A DNA stretch of 36,020 nt, taken from assembly GCF_000735605.1 (NCBI RefSeq), contig NZ_JPKG01000021.1:1-36020 (forward strand), written 5' to 3'. Shown here piece by piece: positions 8,976-17,008 of the stretch. Within the stretch, counting starts at the first letter, position 1, and every line of letters begins with the position of its first letter. Source of the stretch: Allobosea sp. LC85. Lineage in GTDB: Bacteria; Pseudomonadota; Alphaproteobacteria; Rhizobiales; Beijerinckiaceae. The translations under genes and the position numbers were made by a program. The notes below the pieces were generated by a model, which had not been told where the DNA came from, did no database searches, and saw only the letters and a program-made list of their open reading frames with translations.

Positions 8976-10190
8976 ATGGCTGGCATCGCACTCACCGATC
9001 GCCAGCGTCTCGACTGGCTCCGGCTGATCCGCAGCGAGAGCATCGGCCCGCGCACCTTTCGCGCCCTGATGAATCGGTATGGCGGTGCTGCGGCAGCGCT
9101 TGATGCGTTGCCAGAGCTCGCGCGAAGCACAGGCCGCAGCATCCGAATCTGCTCAACGGCCGAGGCGGAACGCGAGATCGAGGCGTTGCGCCGGTGCGGC
9201 GGCCGACTGATCGCCCTCGGAGAGCCTGACTATCCACGGCCACTGCAGGCGATTGATTCCGCGCCGCCGCTCTTGCTCGTGCTTGGTCGTGGCGAGGTGC
9301 TGCTGCGCCCCTGCGTCGCGTTGGTTGGTTCGCGCAACGCCTCGGCAGCCGGCCTGAAATTCACCGCCAGGTTGGCGCAGGATCTCGGGGAAGCAGGCTT
9401 CGTGGTGGTGTCCGGGCTGGCGCGCGGCATCGATACGGCCGCCCATGGCGCGAGCCTTGCCACCGGCACCGTCGCCGTACTCGCAGGGGGGCTCGACGAG
9501 ATCTATCCGCCCCAGAACGCTCCATTGTTCGAGCGACTGATCATGTCGGGCGCGGCGATCAGCGAGATGCCGATGGGGTGGGCCCCGCGCGGACGCGACT
9601 TTCCGCGGCGCAACCGCCTTGTTTCCGGACTTGCGCTCGGAACTGTCGTGGTCGAGGCGGCGCGCAAGTCAGGCTCGTTGATCACGGCCCGCTTCGCCAA
9701 TGAGCAGGGACGCCAGGTTTTCGCCGTGCCGGGCTCGCCGCTCGATCCGCGCGCCGAGGGCGGCAATCACCTGATCCGTGAAGGCGCGACGCTATGCGCG
9801 GAGGCCGCGCATGTCATCGAGGCGCTCGCGCCGATGATGGGTCATGGCGGCGCCCTGCCGACGGGTCTCGCACAGGCGCGCGAGGGCTATGAAGCGGCAA
9901 CCGAGAGCCTTTGGGACGAACTCGACCTGCCGGAAGTATCCCCGGCGCCGAAGGATGCTCTGCCTCATGCCATTGCCGGCTCCGATCTCGCGCCGCCGCC
10001 GGAAGGGGAAGGCGAGGGGGCCCGCGCGCGGGTGCTGGCTCTGCTTGGAGTGGCCCCCGTTTCCCTGGACGACCTGATCCGGGCCAGCGGCCATTCCGCC
10101 CGCGATGTCGGCCGGCTACTGATCGAGCTGGAACTCGATGGGGTGGTTCTGCGTCATCCCGGTGGCGCGCTCTCGCGCGTCATGCCCTGA
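8976..10190 (+). CDS. dprA: DNA-processing protein DprA
   Basis: A 404-residue single-strand DNA binding protein that loads RecA onto incoming DNA in transformation. It has an N-terminal SAM-like region ([15 protein letters not shown]), a Rossmann core ([79 protein letters not shown] in overlapping order along the chain) and a C-terminal winged-helix region ([18 protein letters not shown]). It is the last gene of the pyrB run and converges with the small gene at 10241. No other competence gene is in the window. Confidence 0.95.
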   Translation: MAGIALTDRQRLDWLRLIRSESIGPRTFRALMNRYGGAAAALDALPELARSTGRSIRICSTAEAEREIEALRRCGGRLIALGEPDYPRPLQAIDSAPPLLLVLGRGEVLLRPCVALVGSRNASAAGLKFTARLAQDLGEAGFVVVSGLARGIDTAAHGASLATGTVAVLAGGLDEIYPPQNAPLFERLIMSGAAISEMPMGWAPRGRDFPRRNRLVSGLALGTVVVEAARKSGSLITARFANEQGRQVFAVPGSPLDPRAEGGNHLIREGATLCAEAAHVIEALAPMMGHGGALPTGLAQAREGYEAATESLWDELDLPEVSPAPKDALPHAIAGSDLAPPPEGEGEGARARVLALLGVAPVSLDDLIRASGHSARDVGRLLIELELDGVVLRHPGGALSRVMP

Positions 10191-10240
10191 ACGCGCGCTC
10201 CGGTACGGCCGTCGGTCATTTAGCCCTGCTGAACCGGCCC

Positions 10241-10549
10241 CTAGTCAGCTGTTTTGCCGAGCGTCCCACGGCTCTCGATCTGGATCGTGGCCTCGATCCG
10301 GGCCATGTCGAGGAAGTAGACCAGCGTTTCAAGCTTGGCCGCCCGAGCCAACATGCGCAGTTCCACGCAGATGCTCTCGATGTACTCCGCAACTCCGCGT
10401 TGCTGCGCCCCCACGGTCTCATGGCTGAACGCGATGGTTCCGAGCGAAGCTGCCTGGAATGCGGCTTCGTCGAGGTGTTCCGGCCCATCAGCTTCGCTAT
10501 GAGGAGAATTGCTTGTCTCGAGGCTCGGCTTCGGCCCTCGCGCATTCAT
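10241..10549 (-). CDS. Small conserved hypothetical helical protein
   Basis: A 102-residue protein starting MNARGPKPSLETSNSPHSE. The C-terminal half is an amphipathic helix run (VAEYIESICVELRMLARAAK followed by LETLVYFLDMARIEATIQIE) that I associate with short uncharacterised rhizobial proteins; no function is assigned. A GTG at 10567 in frame would add six residues. It converges with dprA and lies downstream of the AEC transporter on the same strand, separated by a hairpin. Other frames here are Arg/Ser-rich and look spurious, which supports this one. Confidence 0.6.
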   Translation of the reverse strand: MNARGPKPSLETSNSPHSEADGPEHLDEAAFQAASLGTIAFSHETVGAQQRGVAEYIESICVELRMLARAAKLETLVYFLDMARIEATIQIESRGTLGKTAD

Positions 10550-10570
10550 GGCGGCTTGCCCTTGCACTAT

Positions 10571-10590
10571 GCGGCGCTGCTCAGCGCCGC
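10571..10590. terminator. Stem-loop downstream of the AEC transporter gene
   Basis: GCGGCGCT / AGCGCCGC form an 8-bp perfect stem with a 4-base loop, about 83 bases after the transporter stop on the minus strand and just before the small gene. There is no T-run; a terminator or 3'-end stabiliser is possible. Confidence 0.4.
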
Positions 10591-10673
10591 TGATCTGGCC
10601 GTAGAATGACCCAAGGAAAAGACGAATTCAATTTCTGCGTGCATGCCTGACCGGCCCTGCCACACGCTTGGAA

Positions 10674-11597
10674 TCACCCCAGAAGCAGGACCGCCACCGG
10701 CAGCGTGGCGAGCGCCAGCAGGGTCTGCATCGTGGTGATCTCGGCCATCAACGGGGCATCGCCGCCCATGTCACGCGCCAGGAAATAGGCCGCCGTGGCT
10801 GTCGGGACCGCAGCCGCGACCACCGTGATCGTCAGCGCGGTCCCGGTGACGCCGAACTGCCGCGCCAGCATCCAGGCGACGAGCGGCATCACCACGAGCT
10901 TGAGCCCGATGGCGAGGCCATGGGCGAGCCGCGGTTGCTTCAAGCGGTGGATGTCGAGCCCGGCTCCGACCACGAGCAGCCCTACGCCCAGCGCCGCCCG
11001 GCCGAGGATATCGACATAGGTCGTCAGGGCGAGGGGCAGCATCCATTGCATCTGGTTGAGCAGAAGTCCGACAGCCGAGGACCAGATGAAGGGGTTCACC
11101 GCGATCGAGCGCGCCGTCTCCGCCGCACTCATCGGCCGCCCGACGGCGAAGCGCGCCAGTACGAGGACGCAAAGCACGTTCAGCAGCGGAATCATGGAGG
11201 CCACCGCGATCGCCATCAGCGTTGCCCCCTCGCGGCCGTGCAGCCCAGCCGCCAAGGCCAGCGCGACGAAGGTGTTCCAGCGCACCGAGCCCTGCAGGAC
11301 CGAAGTGAAGGCCGGGCCGTTGATCCCGACGCGTGAAAGCAGGGGGCGCAGGATCAGAAGGATGCCAGATACGCCGAGGATCGCGGTGACCAGGGTCAGC
11401 CCCATCGCCAGCACCGGCAGCTGACTCAGATCGGCGACGGCCAAGGTGTGAATGACGACGGCCGGGAACAGAACCTGATAGGTCAGCCGTTCGACGCCGG
11501 CCCAGTGGCTGGGAGAGACGAAGCCACGAGCCTTCAGGGCCCAGCCGGTCGCGAGCACGAGGAAGATCGCTCCCAGGCTGTTAATGATTGGATTCAT
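10674..11597 (-). CDS. AEC (auxin efflux carrier) family transporter
   Basis: A 307-residue integral membrane protein with about ten hydrophobic segments. The start MNPIINSLGAIFLVLATGWA at 11597 begins directly with the first segment; the longer in-frame start at 11657 adds a polar Arg/Ser stub and is rejected. Family features are the N-terminal YQVLFPAVVIHTLA region and the broken helices near GSVRWNTFVALALAAG and the C-terminal AAAVPTATAAYFLARDMGGD. AEC proteins move small organic acids or similar solutes; the substrate cannot be read from sequence. It is divergent from the secreted protein at 11866. Confidence 0.88.
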   Translation of the reverse strand: MNPIINSLGAIFLVLATGWALKARGFVSPSHWAGVERLTYQVLFPAVVIHTLAVADLSQLPVLAMGLTLVTAILGVSGILLILRPLLSRVGINGPAFTSVLQGSVRWNTFVALALAAGLHGREGATLMAIAVASMIPLLNVLCVLVLARFAVGRPMSAAETARSIAVNPFIWSSAVGLLLNQMQWMLPLALTTYVDILGRAALGVGLLVVGAGLDIHRLKQPRLAHGLAIGLKLVVMPLVAWMLARQFGVTGTALTITVVAAAVPTATAAYFLARDMGGDAPLMAEITTMQTLLALATLPVAVLLLG

Positions 11598-11650
11598 ATC
11601 GGGACCTGACTGCGACGGCCTTTGGCGGCGGCTGCACGAATCCGAGCGCC

Positions 11651-11675
11651 GGAACAATCTGCCAAAGCTGACGTT
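11651..11675 (+). promoter_or_regulatory. Possible EcfG-type (general stress) promoter
   Basis: GGAAC, a 16-base spacer and CGTT match the known GGAAC-N16/17-CGTT pattern of alphaproteobacterial EcfG sigma factors. It reads toward the secreted protein genes at 11866 and 12412, though it is about 190 bases from the first start codon. Pattern match only. Confidence 0.3.
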
Positions 11676-11865
11676 GGTGGAGGGGAAACTGTCATCGGAG
11701 GCGTTTCGTAACCCCTCTCACGACAGCAGGCCCTGAACAAGCGCGACCCGCGGAGGCCGGGTTGCATGCGCCGCAATCCCGCCCGGATTGGTTCAGGCCG
11801 CATTCAAGCATGATGCCTGATCATGAGATCCAGGTTCAGGCGAATGAACCGCAGGAGATATGACC

Positions 11866-12348
11866 ATGTCGTCTCTCAGGAAATCCGCCATCGTGGCTTT
11901 GGCCACCATCGCTGTCACAGCTGCCGGATTGGTGCTGCCGGCGGATGCCGGCCAGTCACGCGCAGGGGTCGACGCAAGCCGCCTCGACAAGGCCGCTGCC
12001 GACTACAGCTATTATCGCGGTCGGGGCTGGGGCCATCGTAACGCTGCCATCGCGGGTGCGGTGGGTCTTGGTCTGCTCGGCGCGGCTGCCATAGCAGCCA
12101 GCCGCCCGGCCTATTCCGGAACCTACTATTACGATGATGGCTACGCCTACGGGGGATACGGCTACCAGCCGAGCTACTACGAGCCGAGCTATGGCTACCA
12201 ACCGATCTATGTCTATCAGGAGCCTGTGGTTGTCTATCAGCGCCCGCGCTACTATGGCGGGTATTACGGCCCCGGTAACTATTATTCAGGGTGGGGGCCC
12301 TATGGTTCCCGCAACGGAACGAGCGATCCGGCGCGCGGCGGCAACTGA
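11866..12348 (+). CDS. Secreted Tyr/Gly-rich protein, function unknown
   Basis: A 160-residue protein with a signal peptide (SSLRKSAIVALATIAVTAAG, cleavage near PADAG). The mature part has a small Gly/Ala hydrophobic segment (IAGAVGLGLLGAAAIAAS) and then a low-complexity tail rich in Tyr, Gly and Pro with repeats of the type YQPSYYEPSYGYQPIYVYQ. The ATG at 11866 is chosen over the one at 11860 because AGGAG at 11853–11857 is only two bases from the first but eight from the second. The gene is followed 63 bases later by another small secreted protein of similar style. No enzymatic motif is seen; an envelope or surface role is a guess. Confidence 0.75.
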   Translation: MSSLRKSAIVALATIAVTAAGLVLPADAGQSRAGVDASRLDKAAADYSYYRGRGWGHRNAAIAGAVGLGLLGAAAIAASRPAYSGTYYYDDGYAYGGYGYQPSYYEPSYGYQPIYVYQEPVVVYQRPRYYGGYYGPGNYYSGWGPYGSRNGTSDPARGGN

Positions 12349-12411
12349 TCGCTGCCCTGGGATCTGAGCTTTGAGGCGGACCGGCCCTGTGCGCGGTCAT
12401 GGAGGACGAGA

Positions 12412-12756
12412 ATGAACGCTTACGGCAAGGCCCTGCTGGTCGGCCTTGGACTTGCGACCTCGGCAGTGCTTTGGGCGGCTCCCGCCTCGGCCCAGTACTA
12501 CGGCGGCAGTAGCCGCGATCCCTATTATGAGCCCGGCCCGCGTTACGGGCGTGGTTATGATCGCGGCTACGACCGAGGCAACGATCGCGGACCGCGCTAC
12601 GACCGGCGCGGCCCCTATGATGGCGGCGGCTATGATCGTGGTCCGCGCAACAACAATCCCATGGCAGGCATGAGTCTCGAGGACCAGAAGCGCGCGGTCA
12701 AGAACCACAGAGAAGCGCAGAAGAAGGCGATCAAGCGCGGCTACGTCATACCGTAA
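12412..12756 (+). CDS. Small secreted Arg/Tyr/Gly-rich protein, function unknown
   Basis: A 114-residue protein with a clear signal peptide (GKALLVGLGLATSAVLWAAP, cleavage after ASA). The mature chain starts QYYGGSSRDPYYEPGPR and has an imperfect RGYDRGYDRGNDRG repeat, then a short charged helix at the C-terminus (LEDQKRAVKNHREAQKKAIK). GGAGG at 12401–12405 gives a good ribosome site. It probably shares a transcript with the preceding gene. The basic repeat could bind polyanions at the cell surface, but that is speculation. Confidence 0.72.
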   Translation: MNAYGKALLVGLGLATSAVLWAAPASAQYYGGSSRDPYYEPGPRYGRGYDRGYDRGNDRGPRYDRRGPYDGGGYDRGPRNNNPMAGMSLEDQKRAVKNHREAQKKAIKRGYVIP

Positions 12757-12787
12757 CCGGCCGCCCGGCAACGTCAGGACAATGGCA

Positions 12788-12811
12788 CCGCCGCGGCAAA
12801 CCGTGGCGGCG
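12788..12811. terminator. Stem-loop between convergent genes
   Basis: ACCGCCGCGG, loop CAAA, CCGTGGCGGC form a GC-rich stem with one G–T wobble position. It lies between the stop of the secreted protein and the 3' end of ruvX, so it may act on both strands. No T-run follows. Confidence 0.45.
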
Positions 12812-12819
12812 TTCGCATG

Positions 12820-13311
12820 TCAGGCTTCGTCGGTGTCCGGCGGCTCCATGCGCATCAGGCGATCGAGCGCGCCCTGCAGGATGTAGGCGGCGGCCATCTT
12901 GTCGACCACCTCGGCGCGCTTGGCTCTGGAGGCATCCGCCGAGAGCAGGGTCCGCGTGACGGCCAGCGTCGACATCCGCTCATCCCAGAACGTGATTGGC
13001 AAGGAGGTGAGGGGAGCGAGGTTGCGGACGAAAGCCCGTGTCGACTGAACGCGCGGCCCTTCCGTGCCGTCCATGTTGAGCGGCAGGCCGATCACCAGGC
13101 CCGCGACTTCGAATTTCGCGGCGATCTTCAGCAGCGCTGCTGCGTCGAGCCCGAACTTGACCCGCTTGATCGTCTCCAGCGGCGTGGCGATCTGGCGTTC
13201 AACATCGGACAACGCGAGACCGATCGTCTTGGTGCCGAGATCGAGGCCGAGCAGCCGCGCGTGATCGGGCAGGTTCAGGAAGGTTTCGAGCGGAACCAGA
13301 TTGGCTGACAT
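12820..13311 (-). CDS. ruvX: Putative Holliday junction resolvase RuvX/YqgF
   Basis: A 163-residue RNase H-fold protein. Family motifs: [17 protein letters not shown] at the N-terminus, [20 protein letters not shown] in the centre, and the acidic [11 protein letters not shown] near the C-terminus, with a final conserved Asp/Ala-rich helix ([17 protein letters not shown]). Proteins of this family act in 16S rRNA 5'-end maturation and are annotated as Holliday junction resolvases. It lies 57 bases after the solute receptor gene on the same strand, but a strong hairpin in between suggests separate transcription. Confidence 0.93.
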   Translation of the reverse strand: MSANLVPLETFLNLPDHARLLGLDLGTKTIGLALSDVERQIATPLETIKRVKFGLDAAALLKIAAKFEVAGLVIGLPLNMDGTEGPRVQSTRAFVRNLAPLTSLPITFWDERMSTLAVTRTLLSADASRAKRAEVVDKMAAAYILQGALDRLMRMEPPDTDEA

Positions 13312-13324
13312 CCGCGCCGGGTAG

Positions 13325-13356
13325 CACGCGCCGCCCGCACTGGCGAGCGGCGCGTG
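13325..13356 (-). terminator. Stem-loop after the solute receptor gene
   Basis: A perfect 10-bp stem (CACGCGCCGC / GCGGCGCGTG) with a 12-base loop lies between the receptor stop and ruvX. It lacks a T-run, so it is a terminator or 3' stabiliser candidate. Confidence 0.5.
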
Positions 13357-13368
13357 GGTGGATGGTGG

Positions 13369-14358
13369 CTAGTTGACGTTCTGCTGGGTCACGCCGGCGG
13401 CCTTGAGAGAGGTCGCCCATTTGCTGATTTCGCTGCCAAAGCGCTTGGCATGGGCTTCACGGCTCCATTCAGATTCCGGAAAGGCGCTGGTGCCGACCGA
13501 TTTGAAGCGCTCCAAGACCACCGGGTCCTTGAGGGCGGCCTTCAGTGCGCCATTCAGCTTGTCGAGCGCCGCTGCCGGAGTTGCCTTCGGCGCGTAGAGC
13601 CCGTGCCAGATCGTCATCTCGAGATCGGTGCCGGCCTCGCGTGCGGTCGGCGTGTTCGGCAGCACGCCGAGGCGTTCGCTCGAGGTCACCGCATAGGCGC
13701 GGACCTTGTCGCCCTGGACTTGCGGCACCGCAGTGGTCGACTGGTCGCAGAGCACATCGACCTGGCCGGCGACGAGATCGTTCATCGCCGGGCCGGTGCC
13801 GCGATAGGCGACCTGTGTGAACTTCGCGCCGAGCGCCTGCGAGAGCAGGACCGCGCAGAGATGAGCGTTCGAACCAATCCCGGCATGGGCGATGGTCAGC
13901 TTGTCGGCCTGCAGCTTGGCGAAGGGGAAGAACGCCTTGGCGTCGACCGGCGGCAATGCGAGCTTGCCGGCCACCACCATGGGGCCGGTATTGACCAGCC
14001 CGACAGGCGCGAAGGCGGTCTGCGTATCGTATCCAAGATTGTTGTAGAGCGAAGGCGCAGCCGCGAGGGCGAGATGGTGGATCAGCAGGGTGTGGCCGTC
14101 GGCGTCCGATGCAGCGAGGCGCTTGGCGCCGGCCGTGCCGCCTGCACCGGCGATGTTCTCGACCACCACCTGCTGGCCGAGCGTGCGGCCCATGTGGTCG
14201 GCGAGCAGCCGCGCAATCACGTCGCTCGGTCCGCCTGCCGCAAAAGGCACGATCAATGTCAGTGGCTTGGCTGGAAATCCCTGCGCTGCTGCGGGCGCGG
14301 CAAGTCCTAGCGCCAGCAACCCCGCGAGTGCGAGGCGTCTCGTCGTCTTGGCAATCAT
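13369..14358 (-). CDS. Bug/TctC-type periplasmic solute receptor, probable sulfolactate receptor
   Basis: A 329-residue receptor of the tripartite tricarboxylate transporter (TTT) class. The signal peptide is LALAGLLALGLAAPAAAQ. Family motifs follow: FPAKPLTLIVPFAAGGPSD, the GAGGTAGAKRLAASDADGHT loop, VAYRGTGPAMNDLVAGQVDV, and PTAREAGTDLE. The ribosome site GGAGG is seven bases from the ATG. It lies directly downstream of the GntR gene on the same strand and faces the suyAB operon across a shared promoter region, so it most likely binds sulfolactate, the role of SlcH in described sulfolactate loci. The membrane partners TctA and TctB (SlcG/SlcF type) are not in the window. Substrate is inferred from context only. 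Confidence 0.88.
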   Translation of the reverse strand: MIAKTTRRLALAGLLALGLAAPAAAQGFPAKPLTLIVPFAAGGPSDVIARLLADHMGRTLGQQVVVENIAGAGGTAGAKRLAASDADGHTLLIHHLALAAAPSLYNNLGYDTQTAFAPVGLVNTGPMVVAGKLALPPVDAKAFFPFAKLQADKLTIAHAGIGSNAHLCAVLLSQALGAKFTQVAYRGTGPAMNDLVAGQVDVLCDQSTTAVPQVQGDKVRAYAVTSSERLGVLPNTPTAREAGTDLEMTIWHGLYAPKATPAAALDKLNGALKAALKDPVVLERFKSVGTSAFPESEWSREAHAKRFGSEISKWATSLKAAGVTQQNVN

Positions 14359-14426
14359 TCATTTCCTCCGGTCGTGACGAACCGCTCTTCGGCGGCTTGA
14401 TATGGAACGGGCATGCCGCCCGCGCC

Positions 14427-15191
14427 TCAGCGCAGGTCGGAAAGGTAATGAGCCTCCTCGGTCAGGCAGAGGCTCAGGCGTCGTTCGACGGGCATGCCGT
14501 CGAGCGCCAGAGCCACACGGTCGATCTGCAAGGCCGGCCGGCCGGCTTCGACTCCGAGCGCGGCGGCATCGGCCGGGGACAGGGCGACGGCCTTCAGCTT
14601 CTCGCGGGCATTCGCGATCGTCACGCCGTAGCGCGCGGCAAACAGGCTGTAGAGATTGTTGGGAATCGGGCCGTCTTCCAGCCCGGGGAACAGGTGTTGC
14701 GGCAAGGTCAGCGTCTCGACGATCAGCGGCGCCGCATCGAGCGAGCGCATCCGGCGGATGCGAATGACCGAGGCCTTGTCGTCGAGCTCCAGCGCGGCTT
14801 GCTCGGCGGCGTCAGCCAGTCCGGTCGCGATGCTCAGCACGGAACTGTCGGGAAAGCGCCGTTCGCCATGGTCCGGCACCAGCTTGAAGAACTGGAACAG
14901 GATGCGGCGCTCGTCGTGCTCGGCCACGAAGGTGCCGCGCCCCTGCCGGCGAATGACGAGGTTTTCCGCCGCGAGCTCGTCCAGAGCCTTTCGCACCGTG
15001 CCCTGACTGACGCCGATCTCGGCAGCAAGCTGCCCCTCGCTCGGCAGCCCTTCGCCTGGCGCCCAGACGCCATCAAGGAGCCGGCGAACGAGGATCGCCT
15101 TCACCTGGCGATAGAGTGGCCGAAAGCCCAACGGCTCAGCCTTGTCGACCGCGCCGCGCCGCTCTGCATTTTCGAGCTTGTGCACACTCAT
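14427..15191 (-). CDS. GntR-family (HutC subfamily) regulator of the sulfolactate locus
   Basis: A 254-residue regulator starting at ATG 15191 (MSVHKLENAE). Residues ~25–92 form the GntR winged helix (PLYRQVKAILVRRLLDG, LPSEGQLAAEIGVSQGTVRK, RRQGRGTFVAEHD). Residues ~100–250 form a UTRA ligand domain, with the typical PLIVETLTLPQHLFPGLE and C-terminal LSLCLTEEAHYLSDLR. The open frame extends far upstream as an antisense shadow of suyAB, which is not part of the gene. The start codon lies two bases from a perfect 14-bp palindrome, which implies autoregulation and control of the divergent operon. The natural effector is probably sulfolactate or sulfopyruvate, by position. Confidence 0.92.
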   Translation of the reverse strand: MSVHKLENAERRGAVDKAEPLGFRPLYRQVKAILVRRLLDGVWAPGEGLPSEGQLAAEIGVSQGTVRKALDELAAENLVIRRQGRGTFVAEHDERRILFQFFKLVPDHGERRFPDSSVLSIATGLADAAEQAALELDDKASVIRIRRMRSLDAAPLIVETLTLPQHLFPGLEDGPIPNNLYSLFAARYGVTIANAREKLKAVALSPADAAALGVEAGRPALQIDRVALALDGMPVERRLSLCLTEEAHYLSDLR

Positions 15192-15193
15192 GT

Positions 15194-15207
15194 GTCTTAT
15201 ATAAGAC
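15194..15207. promoter_or_regulatory. Perfect 14-bp palindrome, candidate GntR operator
   Basis: GTCTTATATAAGAC is identical to its reverse complement. It sits between the divergent gntR and suyA genes, two bases from the gntR start and 74 bases before suyA, and is AT-rich in a GC-rich setting. HutC-type GntR proteins bind palindromes with GT...AC ends, so binding by the adjacent regulator is the natural reading. Confidence 0.7.
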
Positions 15208-15281
15208 TTACCTGAGCGCAGGTCGAGCCCGATTTTCGCACGGGCCGAAGTCGAACCTTCGCAAGCTTGAGGAGGCCTTAC

Positions 15282-15569
15282 ATGAGCAAGCCCCATCTCC
15301 TGGTGCATGAGCAGAAGGACACTGTCGGTGTCGTCGTCGTCGAGGGCCTGAAGGCCGGGACGGACATGCTCTGCGTCGTCACCCATGACAATTCGGATTT
15401 CCGCCTGGCCGCGAAGATGGATATTCCGATCGGCCACAAGGTCGCGCTCAAGGACATCAAGAAGGGCGACACGATCTGGAAATACGGCCAGGACATCGGC
15501 AAGGCTGTCGCCGATATCGGCAAGGGCGAGCATCTCCACGTGCACAACGCCAAGACCAAGCGCTGGTGA
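15282..15569 (+). CDS. suyA: (2R)-3-sulfolactate sulfo-lyase, small subunit
   Basis: A 95-residue SAF-domain protein, the size of the stand-alone N-terminal domain of altronate/galactarate dehydratases and of SuyA. It reads MSKPHLLVHEQKDTVGVVVV, then an IPIGHKVALKDIKKGD segment and ends HVHNAKTKRW. GAGGAGG precedes the ATG at a good distance; an in-frame start at 15267 would add five non-conserved residues and swallow that site. With SuyB it cleaves (R)-sulfolactate to pyruvate and sulfite in the cytoplasm. A dehydratase of a sugar acid is the alternative, but the two sulfolactate dehydrogenase genes in the same operon argue against it. Confidence 0.88.
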   Translation: MSKPHLLVHEQKDTVGVVVVEGLKAGTDMLCVVTHDNSDFRLAAKMDIPIGHKVALKDIKKGDTIWKYGQDIGKAVADIGKGEHLHVHNAKTKRW

Positions 15570-15644
15570 TCGGCGCGCTCGCCGCCTGACCTGTTCCAGG
15601 GCTCCCGCCATGGTCGAGCCCGTCAAGAAAACGAAGGAAACGCC

Positions 15645-16925
15645 ATGTCGATCGTTGCCAATTTCGATCTCGTGAAGGGCAAGCTCGGACGCATCAAGGG
15701 CCGCAAGATCGAAGCGCCTGAGTTCAAGGCGCCGATGGTGAAGCGCCCGACCGGCCGCAGCCTGGATTCGTTCCACGGCTGGCGTCGCGAAAATGGCCGC
15801 GTCGGCGTGCGCAACCACGTCTTGCTGCTGCCGCTCGACGATCTCTCCAATGCCGCCTGCGAGGCCGTTGCCAACAACATCAAGGGCACGCTCGCGATCC
15901 CGCATGCCTATGGCCGCCTGCAGTTCGGCGAGGATCTCGATGTTCACTTCCGCACCCTGATCGGTACGGGCTCCAACCCCAATGTTGCGGCCGTCATCGT
16001 CATCGGCATCGAGGATGGCTGGACCAAGCGCGTCGTTGACGGCATCGCCAAGACCGGCAAGCCAGTCGTCGGCTTCGGCATCGAGGGCCATGGCGACATC
16101 GCCACGATCGCCAAGGCTTCCTATGTCGCCAAGGAATTCGTGCAGTGGGCGACCGAGCTGCAGCGCGAGAAATGCGGCATCGAGGAGCTCTGGGTCTCGA
16201 CCAAATGCGGTGAATCCGACACCACGACCGGGCTCTCCTCCTGTCCGACCGTCGGCAACATGTATGACAAGTGGATCCCGCGTGGCGTCTATGGCGTCTT
16301 CGGCGAGACCTCCGAGATCACCGGTGCGGAGCATCTCTGCAAGGCCCGCGCCGCGACACCGGAAGTCGGCGAGCGCTGGTACAAGATGTGGAAGGCCTAT
16401 CAGGACGACGTGATCGAGGCCCACAAGACCGACGACCTCTCAGATAGCCAGCCGACCAAGGGCAACATCGCCGGCGGGCTGACCACGATCGAGGAAAAGG
16501 CGCTCGGCAACCTCGAGAAGATCGGCCGGGAGTGCAAGTTCATCGATATCCTCGAGCCAGCGGAAGCGCCGAGCAAGGGCCCCGGCCTCTACTACATGGA
16601 CACCTCCTCGGCCGCCGCCGAATGCGTCACCCTGATGGCAGCCGGCGGATATGTCGTGCACACCTTCCCGACGGGGCAGGGCAACGTCATCGGCAACCCG
16701 ATCGTCCCGGTCATCAAGATCACCGGCAATCCGAAGACCATGCGCACGATGCCCGAGCATATCGATGTCGACGTCTCCGGCATCCTGCGCCGTGACCTGA
16801 CGATTTCGCAGGCCGGCGATGCGCTCATCCAGAATATCGTCCGCACCGCCAATGGGCGTATGACGGCGGCCGAGGCCTTGGGCCATCGCGAGTTTTCGAT
16901 GACCAAGCTCTATCGCTCGGCCTGA
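15645..16925 (+). CDS. suyB: (2R)-3-sulfolactate sulfo-lyase, large subunit
   Basis: A 426-residue protein of the UxaA C-terminal (altronate dehydratase-like) family. Residues 45–62 carry the family opening [18 protein letters not shown], residues 187–204 the [18 protein letters not shown] motif with Cys188 and Cys200, likely metal ligands, and the C-terminal half has [19 protein letters not shown] and [20 protein letters not shown]. It starts 75 bases after suyA with an upstream GAAGGAAACG stretch near the ATG. Together with SuyA it removes the sulfonate group as sulfite. The call as SuyB rather than an altronate or galactarate dehydratase rests on the split subunits and on slcC and comC downstream. 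Confidence 0.88.
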   Translation: MSIVANFDLVKGKLGRIKGRKIEAPEFKAPMVKRPTGRSLDSFHGWRRENGRVGVRNHVLLLPLDDLSNAACEAVANNIKGTLAIPHAYGRLQFGEDLDVHFRTLIGTGSNPNVAAVIVIGIEDGWTKRVVDGIAKTGKPVVGFGIEGHGDIATIAKASYVAKEFVQWATELQREKCGIEELWVSTKCGESDTTTGLSSCPTVGNMYDKWIPRGVYGVFGETSEITGAEHLCKARAATPEVGERWYKMWKAYQDDVIEAHKTDDLSDSQPTKGNIAGGLTTIEEKALGNLEKIGRECKFIDILEPAEAPSKGPGLYYMDTSSAAAECVTLMAAGGYVVHTFPTGQGNVIGNPIVPVIKITGNPKTMRTMPEHIDVDVSGILRRDLTISQAGDALIQNIVRTANGRMTAAEALGHREFSMTKLYRSA

Positions 16926-16939
16926 CCGGGCACTAAACC

Positions 16940-16969
16940 GGCGGGCGGGCGCTATGCCGCCCGCCCGCC
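16940..16969. terminator. Strong hairpin between suyB and the exporter gene
   Basis: A perfect 12-bp stem of only G and C (GGCGGGCGGGCG / CGCCCGCCCGCC) with a 6-base loop, 14 bases after the suyB stop. There is no T-run. Inside an operon such a stem may protect the suyAB message end or lower expression of the later genes. Confidence 0.5.
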
Positions 16970-17008
16970 ACCTGCCGAATACCGGCAGAGCAAGCCGGAG
17001 CAGAGTTC

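Noticed and set aside
14427..16424. 665-codon minus-strand open frame covering gntR and the antisense of suyA and most of suyB
   Set aside because: Only the last 254 codons show GntR/UTRA motifs. The rest is Asp/Ala/Arg-rich antisense shadow of suyAB, common in GC-rich genomes.
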